Assembly (NCBI RefSeq): GCF_900497805.2
Contig: NW_020948983.1
Location: 19,955,029 to 20,019,028, forward strand
Origin: Vombatus ursinus
Taxonomy: Eukaryota > Chordata > Mammalia > Diprotodontia > Vombatidae
Reading direction: 5' to 3'
Length of the DNA stretch: 64,000 nucleotides
The notes under the pieces were generated by a model, which saw only the letters and a program-made list of their open reading frames with translations, ran no database searches and had not been told where the DNA came from. The translations under genes and the position numbers were made by a program. This document shows, one piece after another, positions 24,456 to 52,760 of the stretch. Position 1 is the first letter of the stretch, and every line of letters begins with the position of its first letter.

Positions 24456-24689
24456 CTTATTTCCAAAGCCAAACTTCTAGAAACCATTCTCTATATTCAC
24501 TGTCTCCCACTTACTTTCAACACCATCACTGAAACTGCTCTAAGATCCCAACCGTCTTTTAACACTAATGCAATGACCTTTTCTTAGGCATCATCCTACT
24601 TAATCTCTATGAAGCTTCTGACCCTGTCAATCACTCTCCAGTTCCTATATACCCTCTCCTGGAACTGGGGAACTGGGCACGTTTTTCTG

Positions 24690-25053
24690 AGAGAAGGTAA
24701 GACTCAGAGGGGATACAATAATTGCCTTCAAGTATTTGAAGGTCTGTCATGAGGAGCCATGAGATTTGTTTTCTTTAGACTCAAAGGGCAAAAGCAGGAG
24801 TGATGGAAGAAAGTTGAAAAACAAAAGTAAATCTAGGTTTGATATCGGGAAAAATCTTTCTAACAATTAAAGATTTCCAAAAGTAGAATGAGCTGCTCAG
24901 AGAGGTCATGAGTTCCTCCTCCTCAGAGGGCTTCAAGAACAGACTGATAACCACTTATTGGGTATGGTGTAGTGGAGATTCCTTTCAGCGGGTAGGATGG
25001 ACTAGAGATGACCCTTGAGGTCCCTCACCGCTTTCAAATTCTGGGATTCTGGT
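24690..25053 (+). repeat. CR1/L3-type LINE 3' end
   Basis: AATAATTGCCTTCAAGTATT, AGGGCTTCAAGAACAGACTG, GTGGAGATTCCTTTCAGCGG and AATTCTGGGATTCTGG follow the order of amniote CR1 3' ends. Confidence 0.65.
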
Positions 25054-27150
25054 GTCTATGACATTACTCTCACCTGGTTCTCCTCCTACCTATCTGATTC
25101 CTCCTCCTCAGTCTCCTCTGCTGGAACATCATTTACCTCCTACCCACTATCTTGGGCTTCTCCCAAAGTTCTGTCTTCTCTCCACTCTTTTCTTTGGCAA
25201 TCTCATAAACTGCCATGGGTTTAATTATCATCTTTATACAAATGACTTCCAAATTAACAGTTCCAGTCTCATCTTTCATCTACTGAACTCCAGGACCTAA
25301 TTACCTTATTGCAGAACCTTGAGGAATGCCCACAGTTAGAGAGTATGATATAATGATGTACCAGCAAAGGAAACTAAGATAGGCTGGTGGAGAACCAAGA
25401 GAAAACTGTAACAAAAGTTCAGGGAAGAAAAAAACATGGGAGAAGAGGATAGTCAATAGTGGAAAGTGATGCAAAGAAGTTGAGAAGGATGAGGATTAAG
25501 AATATTCAATTTTGAAAAACTTAAGTAAAGGTCTGACAAGTAAGAGATCACTCACAGCTAGAGAAGACAATTTCACCTGGATGGTGAAGAGGAAAGTAAG
25601 ATTGCAAAGAATGGAGAAATGAGAGGATAGGAAGTTCCATTTGGGATGTGCTGAGGTTGAGTTGCAAATGGACCATATAAGTGGATATGTGCAGTAAACA
25701 CACAGGCTTGTCCTCTTGTATTCTCCCTTTACCCTCTCTATGTAAATAGCAATTGTTTTCTGTTCTGGCCAGAAACTCTGAGGCTCTTCCCTCCTGGAGT
25801 GATTCTTTTGTGATGGCAAACTAGATCTCAATGCCCACCTAGCTGAATGTGCATTGCTTCAAACAAAGTGAGACCTTAGCTTAAAAAGCCAAAGCCTCCC
25901 ACTGCATCCTGGATAGTCACCAGTCATCTTGACTTATGTCTCACCATTGGACTCTGGAGGAGAGATGGAGGCTGATGACTGCACAGCTCTTCCTCACTTA
26001 AATCCAATTCACTTCCAAGTCAATGCCCTGGTGATGTTGTTGGTGTTGTTGATGGTGTTGTTCCAGAATGAAGAATGAACACAGCACCCTCCCTCACTCA
26101 GTGACCTGATTATCTCCCATTAGGTTTAACCATCATCTCTATGCTAATGTTACCCAAATCTGTATGTCCAGCCCTAGTCTTTCTCCTGAGCTCCAGCTGT
26201 GCATTTCCAACTGCCCATTTTATATTTTAAACGGGGTGTTCCATGAACATCTCAAACTCAACGTGTCCAAAACTGCACTCATTTTATCTTTTCCCCCAAT
26301 CCCATGCCCCTTCCAAATTTTCCTCTTTCTGATGGAAGTAACACTCTCCTCAGACGCCATCTCCAGTCCTCCTGATCTATATCTTGCCGCTACACCCAGA
26401 TGGCTCTGGAGAAGAAAGTGAGGTTGGTGACTTTGTACAGCCCTCCCTCACTTAAATGCAGTTCACTTGCAAGTGACCTCCCTGATGTCATGGTCCTCTT
26501 CCAGAACAAAGGACAAACAACAACCACCACCCTCACATCCATCCAGAATTTTAGCTGTGGTGTTGTTCTTGATGCCTCACTCTCCTTCATTCAATAAGTC
26601 TATTAAGTTGCCCAAGCTTGTCATTTCTACTCTCATAACATCTCTGGCATACAACCCCTTATCTCTAATCATGTGGCCAACACTCTAGTTCAGGATATCA
26701 TCATCCTAAAGTACAGCAATACTTTCCTTATTGGTTTTCCTTTCTTCACTCTTTTCCTTTTCCAATCCATCCTCCACATAATTATCAAAGTGATTTTTCT
26801 AAAGTTCAGGTCTGAACATGTTGCTCCCCTCCTCAATAAACTCCAGTGGCTCTCTATTACCTCTAGGATCAAATATAAGTTCCTATGTTTGGCTTTTTAA
26901 ATCCTTCACAATCTGGCCCAATCTTTTTAAACACTGACCTCCTTCAAGTGACTTTGGACTGGCTAGCTCTTGTGCCTGGAATACACTCCCTCCCTCCTCC
27001 CCTCTTGCCTCTCAGAATCCCTTGTTTCTTTCAAAACCTTGCTCAAATACCACCTTCTACATAAAGGCTTTCCTGAGTCTTGCCCATCCCTCCTCATCAT
27101 GCTGCTCTCCCCCCCCATATTAGTACCTTCCAGGCCAAAATTTTACCATA
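25054..27150 (+). mobile_element. L2/CR1-clade LINE remnant with insertions
   Basis: Broken frames recall the L2 reverse transcriptase: SPGSPPTYLIPP and NYHLYTNDFQIN at about 25055-25270, SPELQLCISNCP near 26180, HLKLNVSKTALIL near 26250, and SEHVAPLLNKLQWLSI near 26810. It is interrupted by an unassigned repeat at 25310-25600 and by pieces of the 0.5-kb repeat at 25885-26085 and 26395-26530. Multiple stops make it inactive. Confidence 0.6.
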
Positions 27151-27554
27151 TACTATTTAAAAATATATTTAATGGGGGTAAATTGGTCAATGCAGGTCCT
27201 GGTTTTCCCCATTTGGTTTCAGTTCAAGGAGTCATGTGGAAACTTAGGGGAGCCAGTTTTCAGCCATGATAACTCAAGGATTGCTACGATCCCCTGTGTG
27301 ATGATAAAGTCTTCTAGCTGGCCATAGAGCTAGAAGAATTGATAATTCAGGAGTTGCTGAGTCAGACTTAAATACACATATAAAAAGAGCAGCCTGCCCA
27401 TCTCTCAATCTCTTTTTTCTTTGCCAGTGAGAGAAGATCAATTTGCTTTGACACAGTCCCAAGAGTGTGGTAAGGGATAAGCACCAGACCTATTCCCATT
27501 CATCTATGGGGTCTATGACAAATGGCCGGCACTGTATCTTTGTATTCATTCTTT

Positions 27555-28112
27555 TCTGATTTAAATAATATTTTCCTTTTTCCTGATTACATGTTAAAAC
27601 AATTTTAACATTTATTTTTTAAAATTTTGAGTTCCAAATTCTCTCCATCCCTTCCAACTCCCCACCCTGAGAAGGAAGCAATTTTATATAGGTTATGCAT
27701 AGTCATGTTGTGAAAGAAGACACAGACCAAAAAAAAAACCCCACAAAAAAAAAAAGAAAGTGAAAAATTGTGTGCTTCAAACTGCATTCAGACTCCAATT
27801 CTTTCTCTGGAGGTAGATAGCATTTTTCATCTTGAGTCCTTTGGAACTGTCTTGGATCACTGTATTGTTGAGAACAGCTAAGTCATTCACAGTTGATCAC
27901 TGTACAATACTGCTGTCACTGTGTACAATATTCTCCTGGTTCTGTTCACTTCACTTTGCATCAGTTGATGTAAGCCTTTCCAGGTTTTTCTGAAATCATC
28001 CTGCTCATCATTTCTTACAAAACAATAGTATTCTATTACAATCATACATCACAACTTGTTCAGCCACTCCCCAACTGATGGACGTCCCATCAATTTCCAA
28101 TTCTTTGCCATC
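27555..28112 (-). mobile_element. Truncated L1 3' end
   Basis: Antisense L1 tail: GAGTTCCAAATTCTCTCCAT, CAATATTCTCCTGGTTCTGT, CATCCTGCTCATCATTTCTT and CAGCCACTCCCCAACTGATG. A-rich run at 27730-27760. Confidence 0.85.
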
Positions 28113-28869
28113 TTCTCTGATTTGGAAGTAGATATATCCAGGCAGTGACCTAAGTTCAGGAAACTCGGAGGTCCCAGCAGCATCCTAAATCAGTAATAGG
28201 GTCCACTGGTGTCCAGTTGCAATAGCCACAGGAGTCAGAGCTGTCTACACCAGACAGCTTTAAGGTCTGCATAGATTGTAGTGTGGCAGCTTAGTAGCCT
28301 GATTCAGCAGTAGATCTATCTATCCAGCAGAGATGCTATACCCTAGGAGGAACCAGCATCTAAAGCCTTACTGATACCACAAGGAACAGAACCTCACGAA
28401 GATTCCACAAAGAGAGAAAAGGACTTCCAAGGCCATAAGTCAGGAAGTACCCCTTTGCCACTTCTGTTCTCTGCACATATACCTCATTACCACTATATTG
28501 TAAATTTTAGCCCACTATCCTTTTGAGCATGCAAGACCAAGGTGTGCCTCCAGCTTAGGGGAAAGGGAGAGGAAGGTGTTTTATACCAAATATTCATAGC
28601 ATATCTTCTTAGTAAATACCCTTTCTAAAAGATAATCTATGTCTACTGGCTAACTGAATAGAAGGCAAAGGAAATGGATTGGGGGGGGGGGATGAGGTGG
28701 TTAGTGATGGGCAGTATGAGAAATACAGCCCTTCAGGATAATTCCTAGAACCTTGAGAGACTAAGTCACAGCTGCATTCTGAAGACCAGGCCCACCACTA
28801 TGAATTCACTTGAAGGAATTAGCCCCAGAGGGATTGCTACAGATATTATGAATATACATATTAATGTAC

Positions 28870-28966
28870 AGATTGTCTCTCCCTATAGAATGTAAGATCC
28901 TTAAGGGCAAGGACTGCTTCACTAGCATAGTACCTGTCACATAGTAGATGCTTAATAAATGCTCTT
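28870..28966 (+). repeat. L2-like 3' tail
   Basis: TAGAATGTAAGATCCTTAAG, GGGCAAGGACTGCTT and GTAGATGCTTAATAAATGCT. Confidence 0.6.
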
Positions 28967-29189
28967 CCCCACCCAAACTGAAGCCTCCTACAAAATTTTC
29001 TTTCTTTTGAGAGCACAACCATCCTCCCAGTCACCCACATTCACAAGATCAGACATATCTTTTCCTTTTCCCTCACCCCACCTGCCACAGCCAATCAATT
29101 GACAAGTTTTGTCAAATCTACTTCCATAATATCTCTCATGTGTCCCTTTCTCTCCACTTATATGGCAACCTGCCCTCATTGCCTCTCAC

Positions 29190-29775
29190 TGGGCCTATTG
29201 CAATAGCTTCCTAACTGATTTTCCTGCTTCCAGTCTATCCACTCTCTAACCTATCCTCTAGACAGCTAATAAAATGACCTTCCTAAAAGCACAGTCCTGA
29301 TTGGGTCAGATCCCAGGTGAAAAATCTCCAGTGTCCCCCCTTTGCTTCTCCCCAGCTTGGCACTGAAAGCCTCCTCCATCCAGCTCTAACCTGCCTCTGC
29401 AAACTTCGTTTCTATTTTAGTTCACACGCTCCACATTCCAGCCAAACTACTCTACTGAACTTCACATTCTATCTTCTTTCCTTGGGCCCTTGCATAGGCT
29501 GTGGTTCCCTGGGCCTGCGATGTGCTCTCTCCTCCCCTTTTCCCCTTAGAATCCTTAGCTTCCTTCAAGGCTCACTTCCAGAAACCTTTCCCCATCTCCC
29601 TGGTTGCCAGTGTTATCTCTCTTCTCAAGTTACATATCTGTGTAGATGTATCTCCCTAGAAAGCTATACGTTCCTTGAGAACAGGAACTATCTTGCTTTT
29701 GTCTCTGGATCCCCAATGTCAAGCAAGACTACTTGTACATGGTAAGTACTTCGTAAATGCTGGTTGAATTGCATC
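29190..29775 (+). repeat. L2-like LINE 3' region
   Basis: GCAATAGCTTCCTAACTGAT, CTTCCTTCAAGGCTCACTTC, CTTGAGAACAGGAACTATC and GTAAGTACTTCGTAAATGCT are in the order seen in L2-like tails. A 142-codon frame overlapping it is a repeat by-product. Confidence 0.6.
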
Positions 29776-32399
29776 TAATGAACTCCTGTATATGCCAGTG
29801 TGAAGTGTGTGGGGCCTGTGCATAAGTATACATGTTATAAACCTGTCCTTGGGCTGTTCAGAGATAACTCCTCCCTTTCCTGTTGGAAGTATCTGTCTCA
29901 CAGTGACTCTCTGTCCCAGACTCAGGAGCTAAACCAAATTGCCCCCAATGGGTGCTCAGCCTCTGTGTCTCCTCCCTCTGTGGGCTCTGAGTCCATGCTC
30001 TCCCACCTTTTCTTGCCAAGGTGGAAGCTGGAGAATTGTGTGGAGCAGATAGACACACCCTCTAACCCTGCCCCACCACTTTCAGGAGAACAGGGACCTC
30101 CTGAGAATCCTTTCCCCTTCTGCTCCACAGACAAAGAAGGACCTTTCCCGGAGGGAGACCTATTAAGGAGAGAGCCTCTACAGGGAGATAGATATTCATT
30201 CCTCTGGGAGTCCCTTCTGACTCCCAGTGAGAAAGAGAGGCCCACAGGGACCATCTGGCCACCATTAAGCAAAATTCTTCATAGGGATTAATCTTCTAAC
30301 CTCATCAGCCCCAACACCATTAACAGGCACAGACACACACAAACCCTTCACCCGAAGATATACACACACCCATCCCACAACTACACAATGGTGGCACATG
30401 AAGGACATCATAGACACAAATAGAGTGATGCTGGGGGCATGCACACAATATATATATACATCATAGACACAAACTAATCAATTGTTCAAACTCCTAAAAC
30501 TTGGAGGTGGGCTAAGTTGAGGGGGCGGGGGGGAAAGAGGGTAAAAGCCCTGGGAAGGTGAGTGGGAGGCAAGCAAGATCTGGAGCTCATCACAGAATCA
30601 CCCCATCCTTTTTCCTCCATTGGACCCAGCCCTGCCAGACCCAGCTTTCACTCAAGCTCCTCTCGTGGCTGCCTGGGCTCAGAGACATCTCCCTCCCTTT
30701 CCCCTTCCACACTAGATGGAAAGCCCAAGCCTCCCTCACTGCCATTACTTGAAATCATTTATGATGTGGTCTGAACCCAATAGCCAATAGGGCTAAGGGA
30801 AGCAAAGCAGGCACTGGAGGCTGGAAAGGGGCTCCAGCGGGGCCAGTCAGTGCAGGGCCTGGGACTGGCCATGCCAGGAACCACTGGGAAAAGGCCTCCA
30901 GCCCAGGCTGTCCTGGCAGACCCTCAGTCATCACCTCAATCTGGCACCAGAGCTTGGGGATCAGCTTGGGTGGGTGGGAGGAAAAGAGGCTATCAGACCA
31001 GGCTGCCCCATTCTGGGCCCCCTCTGCTATATACACACACCCCTATTGGGAATCCTAGGACTGGACTGAGAGAGTTGCTGCTTATTCTCCTGCCATTAGC
31101 TGAGGGACTTGAGACCTCTAACTCAGCAAAAGCAGGAGCTAGGGCTGCAGTGTGGGAGGAGAGGAGTGGCAGAGGAGGGAGTGCCCTCAGCAACTGAGGG
31201 TGTTAAGAGGCTCAGGTTACAGCTCCTAGTTGTTTATGTGTTTCTGCTTTTGCTGACCATTAGCCAGAAATCTCTGCCTTCACCCTCCCAGCTCTGTGTT
31301 CATCTCCTCTTCTGTCCCCAGTCCCCAACTCCCTGAGCCTCAAAACCAGGGCTTCCTCTCTCTTCCCAACCCCCAATCTTTGGGATCACCTTCTTCAAAT
31401 TCCTTCCTCAACTCTGTCATTCTCCCAGAACTCTCCTCCAGAATACCTTCTACCATCTGGCCCACCTTTACTTGGTGGTACTTATCATAGATCTAAATTT
31501 ATTCCCCTTCCCCAGGCGTCCCCTCAAACTGTGCCCCCATCCCAAGAGTCTCCTGTGTAGCCTCCTTTTCCCCCAAATCACCTCCTCCTAAAGGTCTCTT
31601 CTGCTGGAAAGAGGAATTCCCCTTTATTCTTTTGGCACAAAACTCCCAGTTGCTGGGGGGTGGGGTGTGAGACGTCTTGAGGGTTCAAAGGAATCTATCT
31701 ACTCTGTTAAAATGGTGAAAGGACCAGGGGGCCTAAGCTGAGGTCATTCTAGCTGTGGACGGTCCACCTAATGCTGCCCTTTGGCCCTGGCACAGAAGCC
31801 AAACCGTTGTCAAGAATTCTTGGAAGACCCAGGAATTGCTGCCTCTAGCCAAGCAGGTCAGTGGGTCAGGAGGATTCCCTCTCCCCTTGGGATTTGTACA
31901 GCTGGCCAGAAGCCCCGCCCCCTGTTACCTTGGTTGGTTATGGACAGAGCTTTAACCTGAATACAGATACAGCTAGATACACACTCACAGGCAAGCACAC
32001 TGCTACCCACCATAATTCCACATTCACATGCGCAGGCAGAAACAGATCAATATGTAATCACAAACACAGTCACACAAAGATGCACATCAGCACACAAAGA
32101 ATACACAAAGGGAAGCAGGCGGCACACGCATCCTACTCAGACAATAACATACACACCTTCTTTCCCACCAGGAGAGGCACAGACCCTAGGTTTAGCCAAG
32201 TGGCATTCTTCCCCTCCACCTAGGAACCATGAGTGATAGATAACTCAGGCCCCACAAAGGACTTCTAAGGGTCCTGGGGCTGGAGGTCCATCAGAAACAG
32301 CAATGAAAACTGACACGTTTTTGAGGCATTTTAAATGAATTATCTCATCTGATTCTCACAACAACCCTCGCTGTTGATAAGACCCAGGCTTTTCAGACT
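29776..32399. other. Intergenic spacer upstream of PDZD7 promoter
   Basis: Mostly unique sequence with short CA-rich stretches at 30330-30480 and 31975-32060. A 163-codon frame at 29800-30291 has an overlapping open frame on the opposite strand and resembles nothing I know, so I do not call it. A non-coding first exon of SFXN3 could lie here or in the promoter region, but I could not identify one. Confidence 0.5.
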
Positions 32400-33000
32400 T
32401 CCCAGAACCGACAAGGGGAAGAGAAAGGGACGGTAAGCACCGTGCTTCGATAAGCCTTTCTTATCGCAGGCCGCCTTTGTTCGCTTTTCCACACTCAGCC
32501 TCTGACCCTAGAGCCAGCACCCAGTCAAGACCATACTGCTGACCCGGAGTCGGCCTCACTCCTAGCAAACCCCGTTACGCAGGGGTGCAGAGAGGTCCGA
32601 CTAGGAGCAGTGAAGGAAAAGCGGACTGGCAGCCAAGCCAGCCAATAAGAAGCTCAGCTTGACCCGGGCTAGACCTATCCATGCAACCCCTCCCGCGAGA
32701 AGGCGGGGCTCTCAGCTGCAGGCAACCCGCAGTCCTTCTCAGTCTCAGGTGAGGACCGCAGTAGCGGAACACAGAGCCAGGTAAGCGGAGCTAAAGGGCC
32801 AGACTGAGGTGATACCCGGCGGAAGGGAGGAGGGTAACCCAGAGAGAGAGGGAGGAAATAAATTACCAGTCCTGCCACTTTATGTGCTCCTGGAGCTCTG
32901 TGGAGAGTCTTTGTGTCCGGGTTTGGGGAATTCCCTAGTTGCTGGGGGGAAGGAGGGGAAGTCGCTTTAATCTTCCTCTCGGGAGTCGTGGGCGAGGGGA
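32400..33000 (+). promoter_or_regulatory. Probable PDZD7 promoter and non-coding first exon
   Basis: The segment is richer in CpG than the surrounding repeat-dense spacer. It has a CCAAT box at 32642-32646 and a GC box (GGCGGGG) at 32702-32708. Two good donor sites follow: CAG|GTGAGG after 32749 and GCCAG|GTAAGC after 32780. Either could end a non-coding first exon spliced to an acceptor upstream of the coding start, for example CCCTAAG ending at 33590. In human SFXN3 and PDZD7 are divergent neighbours, so the region may once have served both genes. No transcript evidence is available here. Confidence 0.5.
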
Positions 33001-33590
33001 GGAGGGGAGCATAGCAGGATGGGGGTGTAGGACTGTGGAAGAGGTCGGCCTTGGGCAAAGAGCGCAGGTATGGGCCCCCTAATCTCTTGGACGGGGGGCA
33101 GGAGAGAACCTTCTATGGAGCTGTCCCTGGTACTGAAGCCCTCTCCTGCCCCCCCTCCCGCCCCCTTCATCCCCCCTCCCCCAAACCCTGGGGCTTCTTT
33201 TTATTGAATATTCATCCCTTCTTGAATATTCACAAGTATTCTCGGAAGCTGGGGGAGGGGGGGCGGAGTGGGAGGAATGGTGAAATTCCCTGAGACAGCC
33301 TCTCCCCTAAGGCCTGAAGCCAGACGTCTCAAGTCTTTGGTCCCACCCCTTTTGGGTCCCCTCTTGGGCCCCAGTACTGGACATGGACTCTCTTCCCTAA
33401 AATCAGTATCAGGGCCCTGGATGGAGAATTACACAAGAAAGCCGAGGTGGAAGCAGGAACTGGGGAACAGAGCCGGGACTGAGATGCTTCCCCGTCCCTA
33501 AGGGTCTCGATGCCTGTTTCGGGGTGGGATGTGGGGAAGGTGACTGTTAAGGGGGCGTCTGCCTTGACACTGCTCCCTCTTGGCCCTAAG

Positions 33591-33820
33591 ATTCCACCTG
33601 TGTCGCCAGGCCTAGAATGTCATCGATGTGCAGATACAGTCAGAGGGAGTGAAAGGCCCCTAGGGGCCTGAGACCCTCCACCCCGGGCCTCCACCCCGAG
33701 GACTATGTCCTGTCCTGGCCCGAGCGGCCCGCTGCCTCCAGGGCGAGGGTAGCAGTGAAACACAGCCGGTCCAGGGTTGAGGCTCGAGTGGATCGTGAGA
33801 CCATAGAGCGACCCGCTGCC
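33591..33820 (+). other. PDZD7 5' UTR portion of the first coding exon (acceptor tentative)
   Basis: The frame upstream of the PDZD7 ATG at 33821 shows no similarity to the human N-terminus (MARGFAVGF), so this stretch is probably 5' UTR. A pyrimidine-rich acceptor (CTCCCTCTTGGCCCTAAG) ends at 33590. A competing acceptor-like site, GTCGCCAG, lies about 20 bases further on. I cannot choose between them from sequence alone. Confidence 0.35.
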
Positions 33821-51424
<17,604 letters not shown>

Positions 51425-52103
51425 CCCCAGGTCACACTCCTTCAATGACCTTCTGGTTCAGATTCCCTGATCCTTTCCCCAAGTAAGTTAACAAAAAGGT
51501 CAGGGTTGTTCCCCAGCATTACCAAAAGTTCCCAGGTGACCACAACCACTTTCCTTAATCCATCTTATCCCAGAGCCTCATCTCTCTCAGAAAGAGAACA
51601 GTTCTGTGATCAGGATACAAAGTGAACAATGGTGCTACTAACCAGCCTTCCCTACTCCCTATCCCCCATTCCTCTCTAGTCCCAGCAAGCCTTAAGACTT
51701 GGCCTAGGGCAGGGGTCAGATAAGGCTGAGCATGGGAGTTAGGGGTGAGGGTTCCTCTTGCCTGCCCTGTCTGGTCTCTCCCAGATAGAAACCTCCAGAC
51801 CTCTTCAGATGAGAAAGGAACAAGGACCATCTCATCCATCCCCCTGCTTCTGGTCTTTACTTAGTTAAGGGTTAAGAATGCAAGGGGAGAACTGCCCCGG
51901 TACTTCAGGCCCTGTAAATTCCATTCAAGTCATGCTCCATAGGGACTTCCAGGTCTTTTTCTACTGGACTTGTAGCAGGACCTCCCAAAACCAGAGTGGA
52001 AACTAAGGAGGAGCCTGCAGCAGGGTGTATGTGGGCAGAGTACAGACTTTCCCCTTCTCTATACACACTTTCAGTGTACTCATTTTCTTAGAAACAATTT
52101 TTT

Positions 52104-52109
52104 TTTAAT
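52104..52109 (-). terminator. Candidate LZTS2 polyadenylation signal (ATTAAA)
   Basis: ATTAAA reads on the minus strand about 650 bases beyond the LZTS2 stop; no AATAAA was noticed on that strand nearer the stop. It lies in an A/T run, so chance occurrence is possible. Confidence 0.35.
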
Positions 52110-52226
52110 TTTTTCTTTGGGTTTGTACAAGAAATTTACACGTGTGAAAAATATACAATTTAAAAGATGCCATAAACTCAGGAAGGAGGTGGGGTGATGT
52201 TAGAGACTGGAATAGTAACAAACACA

Positions 52227-52232
52227 AATAAA
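52227..52232 (+). terminator. Candidate PDZD7 polyadenylation signal
   Basis: AATAAA lies about 0.8 kb downstream of the PDZD7 stop, giving a 3' UTR of ordinary length. It lies inside the likely 3' UTR of the convergent gene LZTS2. Inferred from position only. Confidence 0.4.
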
Positions 52233-52760
52233 TGAGAAGTCTTTGAGTTCTTCCTTTGGTCTGAAGGCAGCTCCTGGTCACACAGAGGGCTCTGAAATGG
52301 GGCTCTAGAGAGAGGAACCTGATGGAGAACCAAGGCATCTTCATCCCAGGTCCCTCACCCCGTTAGCCTATGACACGGAAGGGAGGCACATATTGAGGGG
52401 AGAGGGGAAAGAGGGAGCTTTCTCTCTGGTGTGGAATCCTTAGGCTCTCAATGCTAGGGTTAGATTTGGTAAGTGTTATGGAGGCAGATTTGGAGTGGTG
52501 GTAACAAGGTGAGTGGGGGAGTGGTCTTCACATCTCCCCCCAGACAGGGCATGAGCATGCCTGATATCACCCTACCAAAAATGACATGGGGCCATTAGCT
52601 CTACTGAAATGCTTCCCTTTGGGTACAGAACTGGCCCGAAAACTTATCCCTGCACTCATCCTAGAGGCCAGACCATGACAAAGAAAGGTGGAGAGGTGAG
52701 AGTCCCTCAACTCAGAGGCCTCTAAGCTGGTTCCTTGTGGCTCCTCTAACCTATGAGTCT

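Noticed and set aside
29800-30291. 163-codon open frame upstream of PDZD7
   Set aside because: A 116-codon frame is open on the opposite strand over the same bases, there are no splice signals or known motifs, and no similarity was recognised.
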